Positions 1 through 9,659 are shown, counted from the stretch's first letter. The stretch: 36,509 bases of DNA from Longimicrobiaceae bacterium (GCA_030146875.1 JASLAX010000016.1:1-36509); one strand, 5' to 3'. A program made the numbers and translations. The notes: generated from the letters alone by a model not told the origin.

Positions 1-85
1 GCTTGCGATCCGCGTTCGGCAGGAGCGGCTTGATCCGCTCCCACTCGGGATCACTCAGGTCTGTCGGATAGGCTCGTCTCGTCAT
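1..85 (-). CDS. IS5-family transposase, N-terminal fragment (window edge)
   Basis: The first 28 codons of a transposase read leftward out of the window from an ATG at 85-83. The peptide begins MTRRAYPTDLSDPEWERIKP, the hallmark N-terminus (DUF4096-type helix-turn-helix region) of IS5-group transposases of the DDE class. The catalytic domain lies outside the window, so I cannot say whether the element is intact. Bases 86-140 are the short non-coding end of the element. These transposases act as DNA cut-and-paste enzymes on their own terminal repeats. Confidence 0.85.
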   Translation of the reverse strand, partial: MTRRAYPTDLSDPEWERIKPLLPNADRK

Positions 86-140
86 GAGAGTAAACTGTAA
101 CTGCCGATTGACCCTCAGAACAGATTCTTAAACACACTCT
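86..140. mobile_element. Probable terminal end of the IS5-type element
   Basis: This AT-richer stretch separates the transposase start from chromosomal sequence. Read on the minus strand from 140 it begins AGAGTGTGTTTAAGAATCTG, which looks like the outer terminal inverted repeat of an IS5-group element (T-rich, beginning with a G/T run). The exact boundary and the target duplication cannot be fixed because the other end is not in the window. Bases 141-289 between here and the DksA-like gene show no further gene. Confidence 0.5.
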
Positions 141-289
141 AAAGGGCTTCGGAGGGTGTACGGGGTGTCGTAACGATGTTATCTTTCCCGACTGTCCGTT
201 CGCGCCGCACCCCTCCGGCGGGCGGCGTCTTCCGCCGCAGACGAACCGTCCGCGCCCAGGCTTTCCACCGACCAGAAGCGAGATTGGTG

Positions 290-673
290 ATGGATCGGAC
301 TCAGCTCGACATCATCGAGCGCCTCCTTCTCCGGGAGCGGGAGAAGATCCAGCGCTCCCTCGGCCGCTTCCAGGAGCAGGCGCAGCAGACCCGAGAGTCC
401 GCCGACGCCGACCTCTCCAGCTATTCGTTCCACATGGCGGACCAGGGAACGGACGCGATGGAGCGGGAGAAGTCGTTCCTCTTCGCGAGCAAGGAAGGCC
501 GCTACCTGTACCGGGTAGAGGAGGCGCTCCGCAGGCTCTACCAGCAGCCCGAGGAGTTCGGGAAGTGCCATTCGTGCAAGAACGAGATCCCGTTCGAGCG
601 CCTGGAGGCTCTCCCCCACGCGCGGTACTGCCTCGACTGCAAGCGCCGCGACGAGGAGGCTTCGGCGGCCTGA
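290..673 (+). CDS. DksA/TraR-family C4 zinc-finger regulator
   Basis: A 127-residue protein with an N-terminal coiled-coil hairpin (about residues 5-85) and a C-terminal C4 zinc finger with Cys93, Cys96, Cys114 and Cys117. Proteins of this family enter the secondary channel of RNA polymerase and tune transcription with ppGpp or independently. The HMADQGTDAMEREK segment resembles the short DksA-like proteins (YteA/YocK type) more than Escherichia coli DksA, whose tip carries a DxxDxA motif. I chose the ATG at 290. An upstream in-frame ATG at 176 would add 38 arginine-rich residues that do not look like the family. A strong hairpin terminator follows at 702-729. Confidence 0.85.
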   Translation: MDRTQLDIIERLLLREREKIQRSLGRFQEQAQQTRESADADLSSYSFHMADQGTDAMEREKSFLFASKEGRYLYRVEEALRRLYQQPEEFGKCHSCKNEIPFERLEALPHARYCLDCKRRDEEASAA

Positions 674-701
674 TCGGCGTCGCGGTTCCACTGGTTCGAT
701 G

Positions 702-737
702 GGCGGCCGGATCTGCGGATCCGGCCGCCTTCGTTTC
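702..737 (+). terminator. Rho-independent terminator after the DksA-like gene
   Basis: A perfect 12-bp stem (702-713 paired with 718-729) with a TGCG loop is followed by a T-rich tail TTCGTTTCG. It sits 28 bases after the stop codon, in the right orientation for the upstream gene. Confidence 0.8.
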
Positions 738-812
738 GTTCGGCTGCCTACGTTTACGCGCGGAGACGCGGTACCTTCGGCTCGCGACGGAAGGGCGCGG
801 GGCGACGGAAAC

Positions 813-838
813 CCTCCGCGTCCTCCGCGTCTCCGCGT
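813..838. repeat. Tandem CTCCGCGT units in the ppdK 3' flank
   Basis: Two identical 9-mers CCTCCGCGT and one 8-mer CTCCGCGT lie back to back between the terminator and the ppdK stop codon. The 16 bases at 808-823 (GAAACCCTCCGCGTCC) recur exactly at 14980-14995 in another intergenic gap, which points to a dispersed intergenic repeat family. No function is evident. Confidence 0.55.
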
Positions 839-865
839 GAAAAGCCGTCGCCGGGGAGCGCTCCG

Positions 866-3532
<2,667 letters not shown>

Positions 3533-3876
3533 TCGCGCCGCCTCGCGTGCAGGGGCCGGGGCTCCCGGCCGGCGTGGGACCGCAGGGAAACGGCGCCCCG
3601 GGTGGCAAGCTTCACGCCGGAGCGCGCGGAAACACGGCGCCCCCGGCCGCATCGTGCGGCCGGGGGCGTCGTGGTCGGAGTACGCGCGTGGAGCGGTTGC
3701 GTCGGAGGCGACCTCCGCGTGGTGTCCGCACCTTCGCCTGCGAATGAATTCGCGGCTCGGAGAGGCACGAAGTCCGCCTGCGCGGACCGGCCGTTCTCGG
3801 CCGCGGCCGATCCTCCGTCATCGGGACCGGCGTCGGGACGTCGTCCGTCGTCGTCGGGCGTTGCCGGAGAGGCCGC
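3533..3876. other. Intergenic region between ppdK and the ArsR-type gene
   Basis: This 344-base gap holds no convincing gene: the open frames across it have poor codon bias. It contains the terminator hairpin at 3638-3668 and a short palindrome GCGAAT-GA-ATTCGC at 3740-3753 that could be a regulator site for ppdK, which is transcribed leftward from here. I could not find a convincing -35/-10 pair for ppdK. Confidence 0.6.
3638..3668 (-). terminator. Hairpin terminator, likely for the ArsR/DUF2087 gene
   Basis: A perfect 14-bp GC-rich stem (3638-3651 with 3655-3668) with a 3-base loop is followed on the minus strand by CGTGTTTCC. It lies about 210 bases beyond the stop of the upstream minus-strand gene and before the ppdK start, so it should insulate ppdK. 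Confidence 0.6.
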
Positions 3877-4449
3877 TCAGGCCGCCTCGGCCTCCGGCGG
3901 CAGGCGCCAGTACACGCCGCTCTCGCGCTGCATGAGCTTCAGCCCGATCAGCTCGCGGCGCAGCGTGGCGAAGTCGGGGTGGTGCTGCTTGATCACCTCG
4001 TTCACCTCGCGCTCGGAGTAGCGGCGCTCCTCCTCGAAGCGGGTGACCAGCCAGCGCAGGATCACGTCGCGCTTCTTCCGCGTGTCGGGGATCTTGCTCA
4101 GCCGCCCCGCCTCGTCCAGGTACGTGCGCAGCACCTTGCCCTCCCATGCGTCCGAGTCCGCCTGCCCCGCCAGCGAGGCCACCTGCTCGGGGGAGAACAG
4201 GTCGCGGCTCAGGCCCTGCAGCACCTCGCGGTCCAGCCGGTAGAAGTGGACGGTGCCCTCGGGCCGCATCCGCACGAGGCCGGCCTCGAGTAGCTTCGCC
4301 AGGTGGTGAGAGACGGTGGGCTCCTTCACGCCCAGGATCTCGGCGAGCTCGCCCACGCTCCGCTCGCGTTGGGCGAGGATGCCGAGCATCCGCAGGCGCG
4401 ACTCGTTGGCGAGCAGCTTCAGATAGTGGAGCGCTTCCTGGATCTCCAT
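3877..4449 (-). CDS. ArsR-family winged-helix regulator with C-terminal DUF2087
   Basis: A 190-residue DNA-binding protein. Residues 1-75 form an ArsR-type winged helix (LLANESRLRMLGILAQRERS, then a recognition helix in EPTVSHHLAKLLEAGLV). Residues about 105-185 match DUF2087 (RKKRDVILRWLVTRF...YSEREVNEVIKQHHPDFATLRRELI...YWR), a domain usually attached to such regulators. No ArsR/SmtB-type cysteine metal site is visible, so the inducer is unknown. The ATG at 4449 directly starts the winged helix. The gene stands alone, with an AT-rich palindromic stretch just upstream that looks like a promoter-operator, so autoregulation is likely. Confidence 0.9.
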   Translation of the reverse strand: MEIQEALHYLKLLANESRLRMLGILAQRERSVGELAEILGVKEPTVSHHLAKLLEAGLVRMRPEGTVHFYRLDREVLQGLSRDLFSPEQVASLAGQADSDAWEGKVLRTYLDEAGRLSKIPDTRKKRDVILRWLVTRFEEERRYSEREVNEVIKQHHPDFATLRRELIGLKLMQRESGVYWRLPPEAEAA

Positions 4450-4482
4450 GGTCGTTCAGCGGTCACGTGTGATTCGACAAGC

Positions 4483-4510
4483 ATCTAATTAGATATATAT
4501 CGAAATATCG
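4483..4510 (-). promoter_or_regulatory. AT-rich palindromic promoter/operator of the ArsR-type gene
   Basis: In a 70% GC setting this stretch is strikingly AT-rich. It contains the perfect palindrome ATCTAATTAGAT (4483-4494), the overlapping palindrome GATATATATC (4492-4501) and a direct repeat ATATCG-AA-ATATCG. It lies 34-61 bases upstream of the start codon, where a promoter and a dimeric repressor site would be expected. Binding by the adjacent ArsR-type protein is inferred. Confidence 0.6.
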
Positions 4511-4544
4511 TGCCGAGCGCAAGCCGCGCGTCCGAGCGAGGGAC

Positions 4545-4579
4545 GACACCCCCGGCCGCGCAGCTCGGCCGGGGGTGTC
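4545..4579 (-). terminator. Hairpin terminator downstream of the small-gene locus
   Basis: A 13-bp perfect stem GACACCCCCGGCC/GGCCGGGGGTGTC (4545-4557 with 4567-4579) has a 9-base loop. It lies 28 bases beyond the last in-frame stop of the broken frame ending at 4608 and upstream of the regulator promoter. No strong U-tract follows in either direction. Confidence 0.55.
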
Positions 4580-4607
4580 TTACGAGGCGGAGCCACAACG
4601 GGTTACG

Positions 4608-4801
4608 TCAGGGCACCACGGAGGTGAAGATGTCCTGGCGCCGTTCTGGTCGCTGGGGCTGCCGAGCACCTGGCAGCGCATGCCCGCGCCGTCGACCTTG
4701 ATGAAGTTGCCCGCGGTGTCGTCGTGGATGTTCTGGTAGCCGTCGGTCCACGGGAACGAGACGGAGTCGGCGCCGGCGGGTCCGGGGAGTGCCGCGCCCC
4801 G
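4608..4801 (-). pseudogene. Decayed 3' coding remnant following the 76-residue gene
   Basis: After the TAA at 4804-4802, the same frame continues with almost every codon ending in G or C and a natural-looking peptide (DSVSFPWTDGYQNIHDD, then GNFIKVDGAGMRCQVLG, then SPSDQNG) but has no start codon. Near 4636-4640 the coding signal jumps frame to QDIFTSVVP and stops at 4608-4610, as if one base had been lost. This looks like the end of a once longer gene disabled by a stop and a frameshift. It could also be the residue of a different gene joined by deletion, or a sequencing error. I do not recognise the family. Confidence 0.45.
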
Positions 4802-5032
4802 TTAGCCCGTCTCCCAGCCGAAGCGGTAGGTCCAGTCGCGCCCGTCGTTGCCCATGAACCCGCCGGAGGCGTGCAGCACGCACCAGCTCGGCGGCTCCTC
4901 GGGGTGGCTGCGCTCCAGCGAGCGCAGCAGGTCCACCAGCAGCATCTCGTCGCGGGTGTGGGCGAGCAGGATGCGGCGGATCTCCCGCGGCTCGCTCAGG
5001 ACGTCCTGTCCCAGGAAGATGGTGCTCTCCAC
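4802..5032 (-). CDS. Small protein of unknown function (76 aa)
   Basis: A 76-residue protein starting at a GTG preceded by a clear AGGAGG ribosome-binding site with 4-base spacing. Nearly every codon ends in G or C, so it is very likely translated. It is mostly helical in its first half (a leucine-rich stretch MLLVDLLRSLERS) and ends WTYRFGWETG. I do not recognise it. It lies 30 bases after a second small gene and is probably co-transcribed with it. The stop may be secondary, since high-GC3 coding sequence continues in the same frame beyond it. Confidence 0.65.
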   Translation of the reverse strand: MESTIFLGQDVLSEPREIRRILLAHTRDEMLLVDLLRSLERSHPEEPPSWCVLHASGGFMGNDGRDWTYRFGWETG

Positions 5033-5062
5033 GGTGCCTCCTGTCGTGCGTGTGCGCGGCCG

Positions 5063-5248
5063 CTACGCGGCGGCCGCGGGTGGCTCGCCGGCGCGCTCCA
5101 GCTCGCGGTCGATCAGCTCGCGGAGCCGGACCAGCGACTCCTGGAACGTGTAGACGTAGCCCTCCTCCGCCCGCTCCAGGTGCAGGATCATCAGGTGCGC
5201 CCACCGGCGGATGTGGTCCTGGCGCTCTCTCTCCTCGCGGTCGGTCAC
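5063..5248 (-). CDS. Small protein of unknown function (61 aa)
   Basis: A 61-residue charged, probably all-helical protein (HIRRWAHLMILHLERAEEGY, then a heptad-like LVRLRELIDRELERAG) ending in a run of alanines. It starts at a GTG with a GGAGGG ribosome-binding site six bases upstream. Codon bias is typical of real genes here. It is the first gene of a two-gene minus-strand unit with the 76-residue protein. There is no signal peptide or membrane segment. The function is unknown. Confidence 0.65.
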   Translation of the reverse strand: MTDREERERQDHIRRWAHLMILHLERAEEGYVYTFQESLVRLRELIDRELERAGEPPAAAA

Positions 5249-5585
5249 GTCGCTCCCTCCGCTCGGGTGCGGCCCGGCGCGCGTCGGCGCGTGCCGGCAG
5301 GAACGCGGAGAGCCGCGCCTCCCCCACGGACGGGGAGGGGCGCGGCTCGCTGCGGCGTCGTGGGGCGCGCGCGGCGCGCCCCGGCTCCGGGTGCTTCGGT
5401 CATCCGATCACCTTCCCGTGGTGCCTGCGAGGTTAGCTGACGGGTTCGGAGAGGAAGTCCCCGTCCGGCGCTGGCCGGATTCACCCCGGGGCGCATTCGC
5501 GCCCGCTGGTTCCCCCGCCGCGCGGCCCTCGCCGCGCGCTCGGCTGTGACTGGACGGCCGCTCCCAGGCGCCCGACCCCTGTTGC

Positions 5586-5614
5586 ATGATGGCACCCCGC
5601 CCCCGTCCCGTCAA
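5586..5614 (-). promoter_or_regulatory. Sigma-70-like promoter for the small-gene pair
   Basis: On the minus strand TTGACG (5614-5609) and CATCAT (5591-5586) are separated by exactly 17 bases, giving 5/6 and 4/6 matches to the -35 and -10 consensus. The predicted start, near 5578, lies about 330 bases upstream of the 61-residue gene. Confidence 0.5.
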
Positions 5615-5682
5615 GGGTGGTGTCTAGATAAGTCGTTGTGGGGGCGGCGTTTCTACTCTGCTCCTCCTGCTCGTCCCGACGC

Positions 5683-5720
5683 GCGAAGCCCCCCGGCGCA
5701 GATCCGCCGGGGGGCTTCGC
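5683..5720 (-). terminator. Terminator of pruA
   Basis: A perfect 16-bp stem (5683-5698 with 5705-5720) with loop CAGATC lies 22 bases beyond the pruA stop. It lacks a U-tract on the minus strand, but the stem is exceptionally stable. Confidence 0.7.
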
Positions 5721-5742
5721 TTCCGGACTGCGGGAGAGACGG

Positions 5743-7371
5743 CTACTTCTCGTCCATGAACGGGTACTCGAAGCTCCGCGCCGGGGCGAAGGTCTCCTTG
5801 ATGGTCCGCGGCGAGATCCAGCGGAGCATGTTCAGCACCGAGCCCGCCTTGTCGTTGGTCCCGCTCGCCCGGCCGCCGCCGAAGGGCTGCTGGCCCACCA
5901 CCGCGCCGGTGGGCTTGTCGTTGACGTAGTAGTTGCCGGCGGCGTTGCGAAGGGCGCGGTCGGCCTCCACCAGCGGGGCGCGCTCGTTTGAGAACACGGC
6001 GCCGGTGAGGGCGTACGGCGTCCCCCGGTCGATGGTCTTCAGCACGTCGCTCCACCCCGCGTCGGGATAGACGTGCAGGCCCACCACGGGGCCGAAGACC
6101 TCCTCGCACATGAGCTGGTACGACGAGTCCTTTACCTCCACCAGCGTGGGGTCGATGAAGTAGCCCTTGCCGTCGTCGAACGTGCCGCCGGCGATCACCT
6201 CCACGCCGTCCTTGCCCTCGGTGTGCTTGATGTAGCCGGTGATCTTGTCGAACGCCTTCCGGTCGATGACCGCGCCCATGAAGTTCCGGAAGTCGCGCGG
6301 GTCACCCACCTTGATGCGGCCGATCATGTCCAGCGTGAGCTCCTTCACCTTGGGCCAGAGCGACTCCGGCACGAAGATGCGGCTGGCGGCGCTGCACTTC
6401 TGGCCCTGGTACTCGTAGCCGCCGCGCACGATGGCCGTCGCCAGCGCCTCGGGGTCGGCGGAGGCGTGCGCCAGGATGAAGTCCTTGCCGCCCGTCTCGC
6501 CCACCAGCCGCGGGTACGAGCGGTAGGTGTCGATCCGCTCGCCCACGGTGCGCCAGATGGAGTGGAAGACGCCGGTGGAGCCCGTGAAGTGCACGCCGGC
6601 CAGGTCGGGCGAGTGCAGCAGCGCCTCGCTGATGCCGACGGGGTCGCCGGGGAGGAAGTTGATGACGCCCGGCGGGAGCCCCGCCTCCTCGAACAGCTTC
6701 ATCAGGTACCAGCCGCTGTAGACGGCCGTGGCGGCCGGCTTCCAGACCGCCACGTTCCCCAGCATCGCCGGCGCCGTGGGCAGGTTGCCCGCGATGGCGG
6801 TGAAGTTGAACGGCGTCACGGCGTAGACGAAGCCCTCCAGCGGGCGGTGGTCCAGCCGGTTCCACATGCCGGGGCCGGAGAACGGCTGCTCGCGGTAGAT
6901 CTGCTGCGCGAAGTGGACGTTGAAGCGCAGGAAGTCGATGAGCTCGCAGGCGGAGTCGATCTCGGCCTGGTACGCCGTCTTGCTCTGCCCCAGGATGGTG
7001 GCGCCGTTCAGGATCGGGCGCCACGTGGTGGCCAGCAGGTCGGCGGCGCGCAGGAAGACGGCCAGGCGGTCCTCCCACGGCCAGCTCGCCCACTCGCGCT
7101 GCGCCTCCACCGCCACGCGGGCGGCCATGCGGGCCTCCTCCGCGCCGGCCTTGTGGTAGGTCGCCAGCACGTGCCCGTGGTCGTGCGGCATCACCGCCAC
7201 GTCGGTGTTCCCCGTGCGGATCTCCTTGCCGCCGATCACCACCGGGATCTCGATCTGCTCCCCCGACATGCGGTCCAGCGCCGCCTTGAGCGTCGCGCGC
7301 TCCGGCGTGCCGGGGGCGTAGGTCAGGACGGGCTCGTTGCGCGGGGCCGGGACCTGCGGAATGCTGTTCAT
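5743..7371 (-). CDS. pruA: L-glutamate gamma-semialdehyde (P5C) dehydrogenase
   Basis: A 542-residue aldehyde dehydrogenase that oxidises glutamate semialdehyde, in equilibrium with pyrroline-5-carboxylate, to glutamate with NAD+; it is the second step of proline catabolism. Catalytic Cys326 sits in YQGQKCSAASRIFV, the general base Glu292 in GETGGKD, and the oxyanion Asn189 in TPFNFTAI. The N-terminus (NEPVLTYAPGTPER...) and overall length follow the stand-alone form that also includes animal ALDH4A1, rather than the PutA-fused type. The start is the ATG opening MNSIPQVPAPRNEP. No proline dehydrogenase gene is adjacent in this window, so the pathway partner must lie elsewhere. Confidence 0.95.
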   Translation of the reverse strand: MNSIPQVPAPRNEPVLTYAPGTPERATLKAALDRMSGEQIEIPVVIGGKEIRTGNTDVAVMPHDHGHVLATYHKAGAEEARMAARVAVEAQREWASWPWEDRLAVFLRAADLLATTWRPILNGATILGQSKTAYQAEIDSACELIDFLRFNVHFAQQIYREQPFSGPGMWNRLDHRPLEGFVYAVTPFNFTAIAGNLPTAPAMLGNVAVWKPAATAVYSGWYLMKLFEEAGLPPGVINFLPGDPVGISEALLHSPDLAGVHFTGSTGVFHSIWRTVGERIDTYRSYPRLVGETGGKDFILAHASADPEALATAIVRGGYEYQGQKCSAASRIFVPESLWPKVKELTLDMIGRIKVGDPRDFRNFMGAVIDRKAFDKITGYIKHTEGKDGVEVIAGGTFDDGKGYFIDPTLVEVKDSSYQLMCEEVFGPVVGLHVYPDAGWSDVLKTIDRGTPYALTGAVFSNERAPLVEADRALRNAAGNYYVNDKPTGAVVGQQPFGGGRASGTNDKAGSVLNMLRWISPRTIKETFAPARSFEYPFMDEK

Positions 7372-7856
7372 GGGAAGGGCGCTCTCCTCTGGTTCGCGAA
7401 GGACGCGACAACCTACCCGGCGCGAAGGACCGACGCCACCCTCGACAGGGGGCCGCGGCCCACGGGGGAGGAGGCCGTCGGCAACCTCGGCGAGAGCAGG
7501 GGACGCAACCTCCGCGAGAGGGGTGCGATGCCGGTGAGGAGCGCGTGCGCGGCCTCGCCGGGAGACGCGCGGCCCGGTGGAGAGGGCGGGCGCCTCAGGG
7601 TCCGCGGGACCAACCAGCGAACGATGGAATCGCGTCCGGACCGGCGACCAAAGTCCGCGTTGCGGTCTCGGCATTGCACCGGCCGCCAGGTCGTTCCCCG
7701 ATCCTCTTCCGCGGCTCTCGCCGTTGGGGGGACGACGTTGCGACCCCGTCCGCCGCATACCCTCTCCCCCTGTGCGCGCGCGTTCGCTTGACCCTCCGCG
7801 GGGGTTCGGGTAAATTGTGGCACGGCATGCGCGAACCCCCGACGGGACACCGGTCC
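7372..7856. other. Divergent intergenic region between pruA and the NifU-like gene
   Basis: This 485-base gap separates two divergently transcribed genes. The right part holds a good promoter (7788-7816) for the NifU-like gene. The open frames covering the rest have irregular codon use and no family resemblance, so I see no gene. I could not identify a convincing pruA promoter. Confidence 0.55.
7788..7816 (+). promoter_or_regulatory. Sigma-70-like promoter of the NifU-like gene
   Basis: TTGACC (7788-7793) and TAAATT (7811-7816) are separated by exactly 17 bases. The expected transcription start near 7823 lies only a few bases before an in-frame ATG at 7827 and about 34 bases before the ATG at 7857. 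Confidence 0.7.
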
Positions 7857-8087
7857 ATGAGCATCATCGAGAAGATCGAGGACACGCTCGACGGCATCCG
7901 CCCGGCCCTCCGCGAGGACGGCGGCGACGTGGAGCTGATCGGCTTCGACGATGCCGACGGGATCGTGCACCTGCGGCTGGTGGGCGCGTGCTCGTCGTGC
8001 CCCATCTCCACCATGACGGTGAAGCAGGGCATCGAGGTGCGCATCAAGTCCGTGATTCCCCAGGTCCGCGAGGTCCAGGCGGTCTGA
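7857..8087 (+). CDS. NifU-like C-terminal domain Fe-S scaffold/carrier protein
   Basis: A 76-residue stand-alone NifU C-terminal (Nfu) domain. Such proteins bind a [4Fe-4S] cluster between two subunits and hand it to client enzymes. The cluster motif is Cys45-x-x-Cys48 in GACSSCPIS, preceded by the family signature LREDGGDVELIGF. I chose the ATG at 7857 (MSIIEKIEDTLDGIRPAL). An in-frame ATG at 7827 would add ten residues and would make the message almost leaderless from the promoter at 7788-7816. Mrp, a second Fe-S carrier, follows after a terminator, so this is an Fe-S biogenesis locus. Confidence 0.93.
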   Translation: MSIIEKIEDTLDGIRPALREDGGDVELIGFDDADGIVHLRLVGACSSCPISTMTVKQGIEVRIKSVIPQVREVQAV

Positions 8088-8112
8088 CGGGCGGCCGCCC
8101 GCGCGCCCTGCC

Positions 8113-8149
8113 GCCGACGCTCCCCGAACGGGCGTCGGCTTTTCGTTTT
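8113..8149 (+). terminator. Rho-independent terminator after the NifU-like gene
   Basis: The stem GCCGACGC/GCGTCGGC (8113-8120 with 8132-8139) is followed by TTTTCGTTTT. This is the most classical terminator in the window and separates the NifU-like gene from mrp. Confidence 0.85.
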
Positions 8150-8206
8150 CCGCCCCCGCGAACGCACACCGGGGCCCCCGCCGGGGCCTCGCCAGGAGAC
8201 CGAGAG

Positions 8207-9328
8207 TTGCTGACGAGCGTCGAGCGTGACCAGGTGCTGCGGCGAGTGGCCGCGGCGCTTACGCAGGTGGTGATCCCCGCCTCGGGAGACGACGTGCTCT
8301 CCTCCGGGCGGGTCCGCGAGCTGGACGTGAGCGAGGAGGGCACCGTCCGCTTCCGCTTCGCCCTGCGGCCCGAGGACCCCGCCTCGCTGGTGAAGCAGGC
8401 CCGCGGGCTGGTGGAGAAGGTGCAGGGGGTGACCCGCGTGGCCATCGACATCGCCCTTCCGTCGCTGCCCCAGCAGCCCAAGGAGAAGTCGCCGCTGCGC
8501 GCCGGGAACGTCCCCGCCCCCACGCCGCGCCCCGACCTGCTCCCCGGCGTGCGCCACATCGTGGCCGTCTCCTCCGGCAAGGGCGGGGTGGGGAAGAGCA
8601 CCGTGGCCGTGAACGTCGCCGCCGCCCTGGCGGCCGGCGGGCTGCGGGTGGGCGTGCTGGACGCGGACATCTACGGGCCCAACGTGCCCACCATGTTCGG
8701 CGAGCGCCGCAAGCCGCGGGTGATGGGCGCCAAGGGCTCGGAGAAGATCGAGCCGCTGGTGGCGCACGGCGTGGCGCTGATGTCGCTGGGCTTCCTGCTG
8801 GACGCGGAGCAGCCGGCCATCATGCGCGGACCCATGATCGCCGGGATCCTGAAGCAGTTCCTGGAGCAGGTGGAGTGGGGCGAGCTGGACGTGATGATCG
8901 TGGACATGCCACCCGGCACCGGCGACGCGCAGCTCTCCCTGGTCCAGACGATCCGCGTGGACGGGGTGGTGATGGTCACGACGCCCCAGGACGTGTCCAC
9001 CGGCGACGTGCTGCGCGCCATCAAGATGTTCGAGCGCGTGAACACCCGCGTCCTGGGCGTGGTGGAGAACATGGCCGGCTTCGTCTGCCCCTGCTGCGGG
9101 CAGCGCTACGAGATCTTCGGGCGTGCGGGCGGGCGGCGGCTGGCGGAGCAGACGGGCGTCCCGTTCCTGGGCGAGGTGCCGCTGGAGGTGCACGTGCGCG
9201 AGGGCGGCGACTCCGGCCACCCGGTCGTGATCGCCGAGCCCGAGTCGCTGGCGGGGATGGCGCTGCGCGAGGTGGCCGAGCGCGTCGCCGCCGCCGTGGC
9301 GGCGGTGGCTGCCCCGGTGGCGGGATGA
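8207..9328 (+). CDS. mrp: Mrp/NBP35-family Fe-S cluster carrier ATPase
   Basis: A 373-residue protein with an N-terminal MIP18/DUF59 domain (about 5-85) and a C-terminal P-loop ATPase of the Mrp/ApbC type. The deviant Walker A is SSGKGGVGKST (about 122-132), the ApbC signature MPPGTGDAQLS follows at 234-244, and the cluster-binding cysteines are Cys294 and Cys297 in FVCPCCGQRY. It carries and transfers [4Fe-4S] clusters in the cytosol. I chose the TTG at 8207, which has AGGAGA eight bases upstream. No ATG exists near the domain start. gatC begins 7 bases after the stop, suggesting co-transcription with gatCA. Confidence 0.95.
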   Translation: MLTSVERDQVLRRVAAALTQVVIPASGDDVLSSGRVRELDVSEEGTVRFRFALRPEDPASLVKQARGLVEKVQGVTRVAIDIALPSLPQQPKEKSPLRAGNVPAPTPRPDLLPGVRHIVAVSSGKGGVGKSTVAVNVAAALAAGGLRVGVLDADIYGPNVPTMFGERRKPRVMGAKGSEKIEPLVAHGVALMSLGFLLDAEQPAIMRGPMIAGILKQFLEQVEWGELDVMIVDMPPGTGDAQLSLVQTIRVDGVVMVTTPQDVSTGDVLRAIKMFERVNTRVLGVVENMAGFVCPCCGQRYEIFGRAGGRRLAEQTGVPFLGEVPLEVHVREGGDSGHPVVIAEPESLAGMALREVAERVAAAVAAVAAPVAG

Positions 9329-9335
9329 GGGCGCC

Positions 9336-9659
9336 GTGGGCGTGACGCCGGAGGAGGTCCGCCGCATCGCCGCCCTGGCGCGCCTGCGCCTGGAGGCGGG
9401 CGAGGTGGAGCGGATGAGCGCCGAGCTGAGCGGCATCCTGGACCACGTCCGCGCCCTGGAGGGGGTGGAGGAGGACGCGACGCCCTCTCCCCCGCGCGAC
9501 CTGCAGTCCGCCCCGCTGCGGGCGGACGGCGGGGTGCCCGACACCCTGGGCCGGCTTCCCGACCAGCTCGCGCCGGCCTGGACCGAGCCGTTCTTCGTGG
9601 TCCCCCGCCTGGCGGCGATGGACGCGGACGCCGCCGTGGCGGAAGGGAGCGACGCGTGA
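9336..9659 (+). CDS. gatC: Aspartyl/glutamyl-tRNA amidotransferase subunit C
   Basis: A 107-residue GatC, the small subunit that belts GatA and GatB together in the tRNA-dependent amidotransferase. The N-terminal helices (TPEEVRRIAALARLRLEAGE, then a hydrophobic helix including ILDHVRALEGV) and the terminal FFVVPRL motif are typical, and the length is normal. It starts at a GTG seven bases after mrp. Its stop overlaps the gatA GTG (GTGA), so the two subunits are translationally coupled. Confidence 0.92.
   Translation: MGVTPEEVRRIAALARLRLEAGEVERMSAELSGILDHVRALEGVEEDATPSPPRDLQSAPLRADGGVPDTLGRLPDQLAPAWTEPFFVVPRLAAMDADAAVAEGSDA

Larger units (their letters stand above)
5249..5742. other. Long leader and intergenic region upstream of the small-gene pair
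   Basis: This 494-base gap contains the pruA terminator (5683-5720) and a minus-strand promoter (5586-5614). Between that promoter and the first small gene lie about 330 bases of leader. The leader includes a long GC-rich hairpin at about 5309-5356, whose arms GAGCCGCGCC and GGCGCGGCTC pair with a small bulge. An open frame at 5403-5245 abuts the small gene but has poor codon bias, so I do not call it. Confidence 0.5.

Noticed and set aside
5245..5403. A 52-codon open frame whose stop overlaps the GTG of the 61-residue gene
   Set aside because: It has an AAGGTGAT-like site, but codon third positions are not G/C-biased and the peptide is a random Arg/Ala/Pro mix; more likely untranslated leader.
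7413..7790. Open frames between pruA and the NifU-like gene
   Set aside because: Irregular codon use, no domains, and no ribosome-binding site; treated as non-coding.
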